Below are positions 6,951 to 14,065 of a stretch of DNA of 23,872 nt, piece by piece. The number at the start of each line of letters is the position of its first letter. The stretch's first letter is position 1. This stretch comes from DATJLQ01 sp035509415. GTDB lineage: Bacteria > Pseudomonadota > Alphaproteobacteria > JACZXZ01. The notes beneath the pieces were generated by a model. That model searched no databases and had not been told where the DNA came from. It saw nothing but the letters and a program-made list of their open reading frames with translations. Location: NCBI GenBank assembly GCA_035509415.1, contig DATJLQ010000101.1, positions 1 to 23,872 of the forward strand, written 5' to 3'. The position numbers and the translations under genes were made by a program.

Positions 6951-8351
6951 ATGGCTGATACCAATTTCGATCTCGTCATCGTGGGCGGCGGGCCCGGAGG
7001 CTATGTGGCCGCCATCCGCGCCGCCCAGCTCGGCATGAAGACGGCCGTGGTGGAGCGCGAGCATTTGGGCGGCATCTGCCTCAATTGGGGCTGCATCCCG
7101 ACCAAGGCGCTGCTGCGCACCGCCGAGGTCTACCACCTCATGCAGCACGCCGACGCCTTCGGGCTCTCGGCCAAGGAGATCGGCTACGACGCGAAGAAGA
7201 TCGTCGAGCGCTCGCGCAAGGTCGCGGGCCAGCTCTCGAGCGGCGTCGCGTTTCTCTTGAAGAAGAACAAGGTCGCCGCGTTCGACGGCCACGCGAAGCT
7301 CGCCGGCCCCGGCAAGCTCAACGTCACCAAGGACGGAAAGCCGGTCGCCGATCTCACGGCGAAGCACATCATCCTCGCGACCGGTGCGCGCGCCCGCTCG
7401 CTCCCCGGCCTCGAGCCCGACGGCAAGCTCGTTTGGACCTACAAGGAAGCGATGATCCCGGCCGCCATCCCGAAATCCCTCCTCGTCGTGGGCTCGGGCG
7501 CCATCGGCATCGAGTTCGCGAGCTTCTACCGCACGCTCGGCGCCGAGGTGACGGTGGTCGAGGTGCTGCCGCGCATCCTTCCCGTCGAGGACGAGGAGAT
7601 TTCGGCCTTCGCCAAGAAATCGTTCGAGAAGCAGGGGATGAAAATCCTCGTGGGCGCGACGGTGAAATCGCTCAAGAAAAGCGCGAATGGCGTGATGGCG
7701 AGCGTGGACGTGGCGGGCAAGTCGAGCGAGATCGCGGCCGAACGCGTCATCCTCGCGGTCGGCATCGTGGGCAACGTGGAAAATCTCGGCCTCGAGGGCA
7801 CCAAGGTGAAGGTCGAGAAGAGCCACGTCGTCGTCAATCAATGGCTCGAGACCGGCGAGCCGGGCGTCTACGCGATCGGCGACCTGGTCGGGCCGCCCTG
7901 GCTCGCGCACAAGGCGAGCCATGAGGGCGTCATCTGCGTCGAGAAGATCGCGGGCCTCAACGACGTGCACCCGCTCGACGTGACCAACGTGCCGGGCTGC
8001 ACCTATTGCATGCCCCAGGTCGCGAGCGTGGGCCTGACCGAGGCGGCGGCCAAGGCCCAAGGCCACCAGGTGAAGGTCGGCCATTTCCCCTTCATCGGCA
8101 ACGGCAAGGCGATCGCCCTCGGCGAGCCCGAGGGCATGGTCAAGACCGTGTTCGACGCCAAGACCGGCGAGCTCTTGGGCGCGCACATGATCGGCGCCGA
8201 GGTGACCGAGCTCATTCAGGGCTACGGCATCGCGAAGACCCTCGAATCCACCGAGGTCGAGCTGATGCATGCGATCTTCCCGCACCCGACGCTCTCGGAA
8301 ATGATGCACGAGGCGGTGCTTGACGCCTATGGAAGGGCGATTCATTTCTAG
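6951..8351 (+). CDS. lpd: Dihydrolipoyl dehydrogenase (E3)
   Basis: FAD enzyme that reoxidises dihydrolipoamide with NAD+, serving pyruvate dehydrogenase and possibly other 2-oxo-acid complexes. The protein is 466 residues, normal length, and lacks the N-terminal lipoyl domain found in some bacterial E3 enzymes. Visible motifs are the FAD dinucleotide fold VIVGGGPGGYVAA (9-21), the redox disulfide GGICLNWGCIPTK (Cys43-Cys48), the NAD fold VVGSGAIGIEFASF, the second FAD motif VYAIGDLVGPPWLAHKA, and the C-terminal HAIFPHPTLSEMMHEA with the catalytic His-Glu pair. The ATG at 6951 follows GAGGAG (6942-6947). It lies downstream of pdhABC but is separated by the inverted MFS gene, so it must have its own promoter in 6785-6950. 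Confidence 0.97.
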   Translation: MADTNFDLVIVGGGPGGYVAAIRAAQLGMKTAVVEREHLGGICLNWGCIPTKALLRTAEVYHLMQHADAFGLSAKEIGYDAKKIVERSRKVAGQLSSGVAFLLKKNKVAAFDGHAKLAGPGKLNVTKDGKPVADLTAKHIILATGARARSLPGLEPDGKLVWTYKEAMIPAAIPKSLLVVGSGAIGIEFASFYRTLGAEVTVVEVLPRILPVEDEEISAFAKKSFEKQGMKILVGATVKSLKKSANGVMASVDVAGKSSEIAAERVILAVGIVGNVENLGLEGTKVKVEKSHVVVNQWLETGEPGVYAIGDLVGPPWLAHKASHEGVICVEKIAGLNDVHPLDVTNVPGCTYCMPQVASVGLTEAAAKAQGHQVKVGHFPFIGNGKAIALGEPEGMVKTVFDAKTGELLGAHMIGAEVTELIQGYGIAKTLESTEVELMHAIFPHPTLSEMMHEAVLDAYGRAIHF

Positions 8352-8369
8352 AGTAAGGCGAGGCGCGAT

Positions 8370-8774
8370 ATGGCCGATTTCGGCGATTTGCAGACAAGCG
8401 AAGTCGCTCGAAATTATGGCCTCTTGGTAATTGCGGCCATTGGCGTTGGCTTGGCGGTCTGGAGGAGCTTGGCGGCTCATCGACAGGCAGGGGCTGCATT
8501 ACAGCAGGCGGCAGTTGCCCAACAGAGCCATGCTGCCGATATATTTAACCGTGCGATCGATCAACTTGGCAGCGATAAATTGGAAGTCCGTCTCGGCGCG
8601 ATATATACTCTCATAAGAATCTACGGCGACTTGCAATACCAGGACTATAAAGTGCCAATTTTAGAGACATTACAGGCCTACACCCGGGAACGGTCGCGAA
8701 CGAACTTAGAAAATGAGATGCCCGTTGATATTCGGGAAATTATTTCGTTCTTGCGTAGAGAGCTCAGGCAATAG
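8370..8774 (+). pseudogene. N-terminal half of a membrane-anchored pentapeptide-repeat protein (probably a split gene)
   Basis: A 134-residue frame. Residues about 15-32 are a single membrane helix, followed by an Ala/Gln-rich segment and then FNRAIDQLGSDKLEVRLGA with YTLIRI. From family knowledge this is the module that usually precedes the repeats in membrane-anchored pentapeptide-repeat proteins (QLGS..VRLGAIYALERI). It ends at TAG (8772-8774) just where the repeats should begin, and the repeats continue in another frame from about 8759. It starts 18 nt after lpd with a good AAGGCGAGG site. GC is low: 29 of 60 bases at 8641-8700, against 43 of 60 in lipA at 9421-9480. It could instead be an intact short protein translated with its neighbour. 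Biochemical role unknown. Confidence 0.65.
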
Positions 8775-8785
8775 GGGCGCCGATC

Positions 8786-9082
8786 ATGTCGAATATTGAG
8801 GGCTTTGTGCTAAATCTGTCCGGTGCGAAAGTTCGCAGCGCAAATCTTTCTAGCGCGAACCTGACGCGCGCTAATTTTTCGGGGGCAGATTTGACTGGTG
8901 CGATATTGTGTGGTGCAAATTTCCAAGACACGATTTTGAAGGGAACGATTCTTGTCGGTGCCGATCTCACCGACGCGATAAATTTGACCGAGGCGCAGTT
9001 GGCAGAAGCCGTGATCGACGAGACCACGATTTTGCCGCCACATTTGAAACATTTAGCAAGACATTCGGCTACGGGCCGATAG
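8786..9082 (+). pseudogene. Pentapeptide-repeat C-terminal half (probably the same split gene)
   Basis: A 98-residue frame made of about 11-12 A(N/D)LXX-type pentapeptides (NLSGA, NLSSA, NLTRA, NFSGA, DLTGA, DLTDA and so on). It ends with the LTEAQLAEAVIDETTILPPHL tail often seen as a cap in this family. Such repeats fold as a right-handed quadrilateral beta helix. The frame is open upstream to 8759, so it overlaps the end of the previous frame, and a one-base change between about 8759 and 8774 would fuse them. It also has its own ATG with AGGGG at 8773-8777, so independent translation is possible. GC is again lower than the neighbours (32 of 60 at 8821-8880). Function unknown. Confidence 0.65.
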
Positions 9083-9096
9083 GCTCTGGATTGTTC

Positions 9097-9102
9097 GGCG
9101 GA
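9097..9102 (+). promoter_or_regulatory. Possible ribosome binding site bearing on the lipA start
   Basis: GGCGGA ends 1 nt before the first ATG (9104) but 7 nt before the second in-frame ATG (9110). The spacing favours 9110 as the true lipA start; the difference is only two residues. Confidence 0.4.
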
Positions 9103-9103
9103 T

Positions 9104-10072
9104 ATGACCATGCAATCTAGTCAACAGCGTCCGCGTCACCCGGAGAAGGCCAAGCGGCCCGACAATCTCTCGCCGCCGCGGCCGGACTGGATTCGCGTGA
9201 AGGCGCCGGTGAGCGCCACCTACCACGAGACGCGCGCGCTCATGCGTGCCTTGAGCCTCAACACCGTGTGCGAGGAGGCGGCCTGCCCCAACATCGGCGA
9301 ATGCTGGGCGAAGAAGCACGCGACGGTGATGATCCTGGGTGCGGTGTGCACGCGCGCCTGCGCCTTCTGCAACGTCGCGACTGGTCTCCCCGACAGGCTC
9401 GATCCCCACGAGCCCGCCCATGTGGCGGAGGCGGTGGCACGGCTCGGCCTGTCCCACATCGTCGTGACCTCGGTCGACCGGGACGATCTCGCGGACGGCG
9501 GGGCCGCGCATTTCGCAGCCACCATCCGCGCGATCCGCGCCGCGGCGCCCGCGACCACGATCGAGGTGCTGACGCCCGATTTTCTGCGCAAGACGGGTGC
9601 GGTCGAGACATTGGTCATGGCCAAGCCCGACGTCTACAACCACAATCTCGAGACCGTGCCGCGGCTTTATCCGGGCGTGCGTCCGGGGGCGCGTTATTTC
9701 GCGTCGCTGCGCTTGCTCCAGCGCGTGAAGGAACTCGACCCCACGATGTTCACCAAGTCCGGGCTCATGGTGGGCTTGGGCGAGAGCCTCGACGAGGTGG
9801 GGCAGGTGATGGACGATCTGCGCGCGGCGGACGTCGATTTCCTCACCGTCGGGCAATATCTCCAGCCGACGCCGAAGCACGCCGCGGTCGCGCGCTACCT
9901 CGCGCCCGACGAGTTCCGCGATCTTGCCGCGCGCGCCACCGCCAAGGGCTTCCTCAAGGTCTCGGCCTCGCCGCTCACGCGCTCCTCCTACCATGCGGGC
10001 GAGGATTTCGAGCGCCTGCGCGCCGCGCGCGCGGCCCGGGTCGATTCCGCCGAACCTGCCGCCGCGACCTGA
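9104..10072 (+). CDS. lipA: Lipoyl synthase
   Basis: Radical-SAM enzyme that inserts two sulfurs into protein-bound octanoyl groups, making the lipoyl cofactor used by PdhB and PdhC encoded upstream. The protein is 322 residues counted from 9104. The auxiliary iron-sulfur cluster motif CEEAACPNIGEC gives Cys56, Cys61 and Cys67. The radical-SAM motif CTRACAFC gives Cys82, Cys86 and Cys89. The C-terminal SPLTRSSYHAGEDF supplies the conserved RSSYHA that binds the auxiliary cluster. The second ATG (9110) is better spaced from a ribosome binding site. It follows the pentapeptide insert and is 7 nt from the downstream COQ10/RatA gene, so those two are an operon. The lpd-lipA neighbourhood is typical of alphaproteobacteria. 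Confidence 0.97.
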   Translation: MTMQSSQQRPRHPEKAKRPDNLSPPRPDWIRVKAPVSATYHETRALMRALSLNTVCEEAACPNIGECWAKKHATVMILGAVCTRACAFCNVATGLPDRLDPHEPAHVAEAVARLGLSHIVVTSVDRDDLADGGAAHFAATIRAIRAAAPATTIEVLTPDFLRKTGAVETLVMAKPDVYNHNLETVPRLYPGVRPGARYFASLRLLQRVKELDPTMFTKSGLMVGLGESLDEVGQVMDDLRAADVDFLTVGQYLQPTPKHAAVARYLAPDEFRDLAARATAKGFLKVSASPLTRSSYHAGEDFERLRAARAARVDSAEPAAAT

Positions 10073-10079
10073 TCCCGCG

Positions 10080-10511
10080 ATGCCGACCCACGCCGAGAAG
10101 CGCGTCCTTCCTTATCGCGCGGACCAGCTGTTCGGCCTCGTCGCCGACATCGAGCGGTATCCGGAGTTCCTCCCCTGGTGCCGCGCCGCGCGCATCAGGC
10201 GGCGCGAGGGCGACACGATCTATGCCGATCTCGTGATCGGCTGGAAGATGATTCGCGAGCGCTTCACGTCGAAGGTCGTGCTCAAGGCGCCCGACCGCAT
10301 CGACGTGACCTACACCGAGGGGCCGTTCAAGTACCTCAACAACCACTGGACCTTCACGCCCCAGCCGGACGGGAAATGCCTGCTCGATTTCTTCGTCGAT
10401 TTCGAGTTCCGCTCGCGCTTCCTCCAAGTGGCGATGGAGGTGCTGTTCAACGAGGCCGTGCGGCGCATGGTCCAGGCGTTCGAGGACCGCGCGAAGCAGC
10501 TTTACGGGTAG
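10080..10511 (+). CDS. COQ10/RatA-family START-domain protein
   Basis: A 143-residue SRPBCC/START-fold protein. Typical features are the opening with ADQLFGLVADIERYPEFLPWC, the middle GPFKYLNNHWTFTPQPDG, and the C-terminal helix FNEAVRRMVQAFEDRAKQLYG. Relatives include mitochondrial COQ10, which binds ubiquinone and helps respiration, and E. coli RatA, reported to block 70S ribosome assembly. In alphaproteobacteria next to lipA the COQ10-like lipid-binding role seems more likely, but this is inference. The start at 10080 is 7 nt after lipA, indicating co-transcription. The gene is convergent with cinA across a repeat-rich gap. Confidence 0.9.
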   Translation: MPTHAEKRVLPYRADQLFGLVADIERYPEFLPWCRAARIRRREGDTIYADLVIGWKMIRERFTSKVVLKAPDRIDVTYTEGPFKYLNNHWTFTPQPDGKCLLDFFVDFEFRSRFLQVAMEVLFNEAVRRMVQAFEDRAKQLYG

Positions 10512-10532
10512 GGCGATCGGTCCGGTTGAGAG

Positions 10533-10680
10533 ACTACCCCCCACCCAGCTTCGGGTAAGGCTCGGCTTACGCCTCGCCAACCCTACGCATCCCTCCCCCT
10601 CAAGGAGGGAGGGATATCGAGAGCGCCGCAACGTAATCCCCCTCCCCCCTTGAGGGGGAGGGTGGGGTGGGGGGTGAGGT
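10533..10680. repeat. Repeat-rich convergent intergenic region with strong dyads
   Basis: Between the stops of the COQ10/RatA gene and cinA lies C- and G-run DNA unlike coding sequence. A perfect 9-bp stem, CCCTCCCCC (10640-10648) and GGGGGAGGG (10654-10662), encloses the 5-nt loop CTTGA. A second, imperfect C-run/G-run dyad lies at 10591-10613. The flanks are also complementary: the C-rich run at about 10536-10545 faces the G-rich run at about 10664-10675. The segment at about 10553-10586 resembles dispersed proteobacterial intergenic repeats. It may serve as a two-way transcription end for the convergent genes, but there is no clear T-run. Confidence 0.6.
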
Positions 10681-10701
10681 TCGGCGCGATCGGAACGTGG
10701 T

Positions 10702-11205
10702 TTAGCCCGTCGCACCCGTCGCCCGCTCGAGCAGCATCTCGAGCGCGCGCGAGGCCGAGGCGAAGCGGATCGCGCGCCGGTCGCCCTTGAAGACGTGGCG
10801 CTCGACCTCGGTCTTCGCGCCGCGCCGCGCCGACGCGAGATAGACTAGGCCCACGGGCTTCTCCGCGCTCCCGCCGCCGGGCCCCGCGATGCCGGTGATC
10901 GCGACGCTCAACGCCGCGGCCGGCGCATGGGCAAGCGCACCCTCGGCCATGGCGCGCGCGACCTCCTCGCTCACGGCGCCATGGGATGCGATCAGCGTTT
11001 CGGGCACGCCGAGCATCCCGGTCTTCGCGTCGTTCGAATAGGTGACGAAGCCGCGCTCGACCACGTCGGAGCTGCCGGCGATTTCCGTGAGCGCAGCCGC
11101 GACGAGGCCGCCCGTGCAGGATTCGGCCGTCGCCACCATGAGCGCGCGCTTGCGGCACGCCTCGAGCACGCGCGCGGCCTCGGTGGCGAGCTCGTCAAGA
11201 TCCAT
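10702..11205 (-). CDS. cinA: CinA C-terminal-type nicotinamide-nucleotide amidase
   Basis: A 167-residue single-domain protein of the CinA-C/PncC family. Enzymes of this family deamidate nicotinamide mononucleotide to nicotinate mononucleotide, recycling NAD. Visible motifs are ATAESCTGGLVAAALTEIAG with the active-site serine, FVTYSNDAKTGMLGV, and SVAITGIAGPGGGSAEKPVG. The N-terminal molybdopterin-binding-like domain of full-length CinA is absent, as usual for the alphaproteobacterial version. The start (complement of 11203-11205) overlaps the end of pgpA by 11 nt, and it is the last gene of the ispDF-pgpA-cinA operon. Confidence 0.93.
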   Translation of the reverse strand: MDLDELATEAARVLEACRKRALMVATAESCTGGLVAAALTEIAGSSDVVERGFVTYSNDAKTGMLGVPETLIASHGAVSEEVARAMAEGALAHAPAAALSVAITGIAGPGGGSAEKPVGLVYLASARRGAKTEVERHVFKGDRRAIRFASASRALEMLLERATGATG

Positions 11206-11701
11206 GGCCGCCCCGGAGGAATTGGAACGCGAAGATCGCGAGCGCCAAGGCGACCACCGCGTAGAACGCGGCCGCCGTGTCGTCCGCCATGACGCCGAGC
11301 GCGTCCTCGCGCCGGTTGAGCTCGCTCGCGGGCCAGACCTTGACGATGTCGAACAGGCGGAAGAGCGCGAAGCCGAGCGGCCAGTGCCACCAGACGAGGG
11401 GGTTCGCCACGAGCAGCGTGAGCCATTGGCCCGAAACCTCGTCGACCACGACTTCGGGCGGATCGTGGAGCTCGCTCGATTTGAGATAATGCCTGGTCGC
11501 GAGCCAGCCGAGGCCGAACACGAAGAGGGCCGCGAGCAGCAAAGCGGACGATCCGCCCCAATCCATGATGAGCCATGCAAACGGCAGGGCCGCGAGCGAG
11601 CCCCAGGTGCCGGGCGCCTTGGGCAAAAGTCCCGCGCCGAACCAGGTCGCGATCAGCGTCGCCGGGTGCCAAAGCGGAAGGGCGGGGCGGGCGCTCGTCA
11701 T
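11195..11701 (-). CDS. pgpA: Phosphatidylglycerophosphatase A
   Basis: Inner-membrane phosphatase that makes phosphatidylglycerol from phosphatidylglycerophosphate. The protein is 168 residues with several hydrophobic segments. The family blocks PKAPGTWGSLAALPFAW near the N-terminus and FRLFDIVKVWPASELN followed by GVMADDTAAAFYA carry the conserved acidic residues. The start (complement of 11699-11701) overlaps the ispDF stop in an ATGA junction, so translation is probably coupled. The end overlaps cinA by 11 nt. Confidence 0.95.
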   Translation of the reverse strand: MTSARPALPLWHPATLIATWFGAGLLPKAPGTWGSLAALPFAWLIMDWGGSSALLLAALFVFGLGWLATRHYLKSSELHDPPEVVVDEVSGQWLTLLVANPLVWWHWPLGFALFRLFDIVKVWPASELNRREDALGVMADDTAAAFYAVVALALAIFAFQFLRGGHGS

Positions 11702-12861
11702 GGGAATCCCGCCGGCACGCGCACGGTCGCGACCGCTTGCGCCGCCATGCCCTCGCCGCGGCCGGTGAAGCCGAGCCCGTCGGTCGTGGTGGCCTTGACG
11801 CTCACGCGCGCGGCGTCGATCTCGAGGATACGCGCGAGTTTGGCGACGAGGGCCGCGCGGTGCGGGCCGATCTTGGGCCGCTCGCAGATCACGGTCACGT
11901 CGACATTGACGATGCTGCCGCCGCGCGCCGCGACGCGCCCGGCGGCGTGACGCAGGAAGGTCTCCGACGACGCCCCCTTCCAACGCGCGTCCGAGGGCGG
12001 AAAGTGCGAGCCGATGTCGCCGTCGCCGATCGCACCCAGGAGCGCGTCGGTCAGCGCATGGAGGCCGACATCCGCGTCCGAATGGCTCACGAGACCCTGG
12101 CTGTGCGGGATCGCGACGCCGCATAACATGATTTTGTCGCCTGGCCCGAAATGATGCACGTCGAAGCCGGTGCCGACGCGTTGCTCGAGCCGCTCGGCGA
12201 GCAAGCGCTCGGCGCGGCGCAAATCCTCCTCGGTCGTGACCTTGAGATTGGTCTCGGTCGCGGCGACGAGGGCGACCGCGAGGCCGGCACGCTCGGCGAC
12301 CGCCGCGTCGTCGGTCAGCGCCTCGCCCGCGAGCGTCCGATGGGCCGCGAGGATTTCGTGGTAGCGGAACCCTTGGGGCGTTTGCGCGCGCCATAAACCT
12401 TCGCGCTCGAGGGTCGCCTCGATGCGTCCCGCGCGCCCGCGCTTCAGCGTGTCGGTCACGGGCACGGCCGCGATGGCGCCCGGTGCTGCGTCGAGCGCTG
12501 CAATCACGTTGGCAATCGTGGTCGGGTCGATGAAGGGGCGCGCCGCGTCGTGGATGAGCACGCGCTCGGGTGCGAGGGCCGTGAGGCTCTCGAGCCCGAG
12601 GCGCGCCGAATCCTGGCGCGCGGCACCCCCATGGCACGGCTCGAGCAGATCGAGCCCCTCGACCGCCGCGTCGTAGCGCTCGCGGTCGTCGGGATGGATC
12701 ACCACGCGCACGTTCGAGACGCGCGGATGGCGCCGGAACGCCTCGACCGAATAACGCAGGAGCGGTTGGCCGCCGAGAAGGCGGTACTGCTTCGGCAGAT
12801 CGCCGCCGAAGCGTGTGCCGCGCCCGCCCGCCACCACCAGCGCGATGCAGCTCTCCATCAT
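11698..12861 (-). CDS. ispDF: Bifunctional IspD/IspF isoprenoid (MEP pathway) enzyme
   Basis: Carries out two steps of the methylerythritol phosphate pathway: cytidylyl transfer (IspD) and formation of 2-C-methyl-D-erythritol 2,4-cyclodiphosphate (IspF). The protein is 387 residues. Residues about 1-225 are IspD, with the nucleotide-binding AGGRGTRFGGDLPKQY (11-26) and the conserved HDAARPF. Residues about 228-387 are IspF, starting GTGFDVHHFGPGD with metal ligands and containing SHSDADVGLHALTDALLGA and GDGDIGSHFP. Fusion of these domains is usual in alphaproteobacteria, although the enzyme between them in the pathway is IspE. Two ATGs stand in tandem at the start. It is the first gene of a minus-strand operon and is divergent from the CcsA-like gene, with 192 nt between. 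Confidence 0.97.
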   Translation of the reverse strand: MMESCIALVVAGGRGTRFGGDLPKQYRLLGGQPLLRYSVEAFRRHPRVSNVRVVIHPDDRERYDAAVEGLDLLEPCHGGAARQDSARLGLESLTALAPERVLIHDAARPFIDPTTIANVIAALDAAPGAIAAVPVTDTLKRGRAGRIEATLEREGLWRAQTPQGFRYHEILAAHRTLAGEALTDDAAVAERAGLAVALVAATETNLKVTTEEDLRRAERLLAERLEQRVGTGFDVHHFGPGDKIMLCGVAIPHSQGLVSHSDADVGLHALTDALLGAIGDGDIGSHFPPSDARWKGASSETFLRHAAGRVAARGGSIVNVDVTVICERPKIGPHRAALVAKLARILEIDAARVSVKATTTDGLGFTGRGEGMAAQAVATVRVPAGFP

Positions 12862-13053
12862 CGGTGCCCGTCTCGTTGCGCGGCCGGAACCCTATCGGCC
12901 GGCCGCTTGGTTGCCAAGCCCGTCGTGAAGGCATGGCGTCGAGCGCCTGGGGAGCGCATGCCCAGGAAAGCCGGGGCCTAACGCACTCGCGAGGGTGGGT
13001 TCTGACAGGCCATCCACGGTCTCGTCCCCCGCGGAACAATGGTATAAGGGCGC

Positions 13054-13872
13054 ATGGGGCCGATTTTTCCGTCCAGCCTTGTGCTCAGTCTCGCCACCCT
13101 CGCGTCCCTCGTGCCGGCGGCGCTCGCGAGTGCGCGCGCCAATGCGCGGCGCGACGGGGTCTTCTGGCTCCTGCTCGGGGTCGCCCTCGCGGGGCCCGTC
13201 GTACGCGCCTATGTCGCCCTCGAGCCCGCTTGGCACACGAGCCTCTCGGGCGCCGTGTGGATCTCGATCGCGACCAGCCTGGCGCTCTTTTTCCTCCTCG
13301 CCCTGGCGACGCGCGAGGCCTGGCGGCTCACGGCACTTCTCCTGCCTTATCTCTTCCTCCTCGGATTGGTCGCGGTCGTGTGGCAGCAGGCGCCGGGCCA
13401 GCCGATGGTGCCGGCACCCGCCGCGTGGCTCGATCTCCATATCGCGATTTCGGTCGTGACCTACGGGCTCCTGACCATCGCCGCGGTCGCGGGGAGCGCC
13501 GTTTTGATCCAGGAGCGCGCGCTCAAATCGAAGCGGCGCGGCACCTTGAACCAAATTCTGCCCGCGGTTTCCGCCTGCGAGCAGCTCCAGACCCGGCTCC
13601 TGGCGGCGTCCGAGATCGTGCTCGGCCTCGGCCTCCTCACGGGCATGACGGTCGAATATTTCGTCTCCGGCCAGGTCCTGGTGCTCGACCATAAGACCCT
13701 CTTCTCGATCCTCGCCTTCCTCGTGATCGGCGCGCTTTTGATCGTCCAGGCGCGGAGCGGCGTGGGCGGGCGGCGCGGGGCGCGGTGGGTGCTGGTCGCC
13801 TATCTTCTGCTCACCCTCGCGTATCTCGGGGTCAAATTCGTGACGGATGTATTGTTGGGCGGTCACCCGTAA
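13054..13872 (+). CDS. CcsA/YpjD-family cytochrome c assembly-like membrane protein
   Basis: A 272-residue protein with eight hydrophobic segments, at about residues 8-26, 36-55, 64-84, 92-110, 130-152, 182-204, 216-236 and 249-266. The conserved core is DLHIAISVVTYGLLTIAAVA with His129, then LIQERALKSKR and LGLGLLTGM, and a second conserved His213 in LDHKT. These histidines match the heme-associated pair of the cytochrome c assembly (CcsA/HemX/YpjD) group. The exact role of YpjD-type members is not settled; heme handling is inference. The ATG at 13054 has AAGGG (13046-13050) upstream. In many alphaproteobacteria dusB precedes ntrB; here this gene fills the place before ntrB. Confidence 0.87.
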   Translation: MGPIFPSSLVLSLATLASLVPAALASARANARRDGVFWLLLGVALAGPVVRAYVALEPAWHTSLSGAVWISIATSLALFFLLALATREAWRLTALLLPYLFLLGLVAVVWQQAPGQPMVPAPAAWLDLHIAISVVTYGLLTIAAVAGSAVLIQERALKSKRRGTLNQILPAVSACEQLQTRLLAASEIVLGLGLLTGMTVEYFVSGQVLVLDHKTLFSILAFLVIGALLIVQARSGVGGRRGARWVLVAYLLLTLAYLGVKFVTDVLLGGHP

Positions 13873-14053
13873 GCCCGGAAACGCTTGATTTCCGCCCTTG
13901 CCGAAAATTCATTTCGCACTTGCGTTATGAATCTTTCCAGGCCAATATGCCTAAGAACTAGCCATGAAATCAGACTGGCTAAATTTTAATCATGAGCACG
14001 GGATTGAGTTTGTTCGATTTTTCGGCCCGAACGGCGTGTTGCACGGGATTCCC

Positions 14054-14061
14054 AGGGAGAG
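14054..14061 (+). promoter_or_regulatory. Ribosome binding site that decides the ntrB start
   Basis: AGGGAGAG lies 4 nt before the ATG at 14066. The upstream in-frame ATG at 13964 has no such site, and the 34 codons between them are AT-rich and unlike the host's codon use. The start at 14066 is therefore preferred. Confidence 0.75.
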
Positions 14062-14065
14062 TGGG

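Noticed and set aside
8745..8780. Programmed -1 frameshift joining the two pentapeptide pieces
   Set aside because: No slippery heptamer or downstream pseudoknot is recognisable, so a mutation or separate translation is more likely.
13905..13935. Possible sigma-54 promoter upstream of ntrB (GCACTTGC)
   Set aside because: GCAC and TTGC are adjacent, without the required spacer between the -24 and -12 elements.
13964..14065. NtrB start at ATG 13964
   Set aside because: No ribosome binding site, AT-rich codons unlike the gene body, and a strong site in front of 14066.
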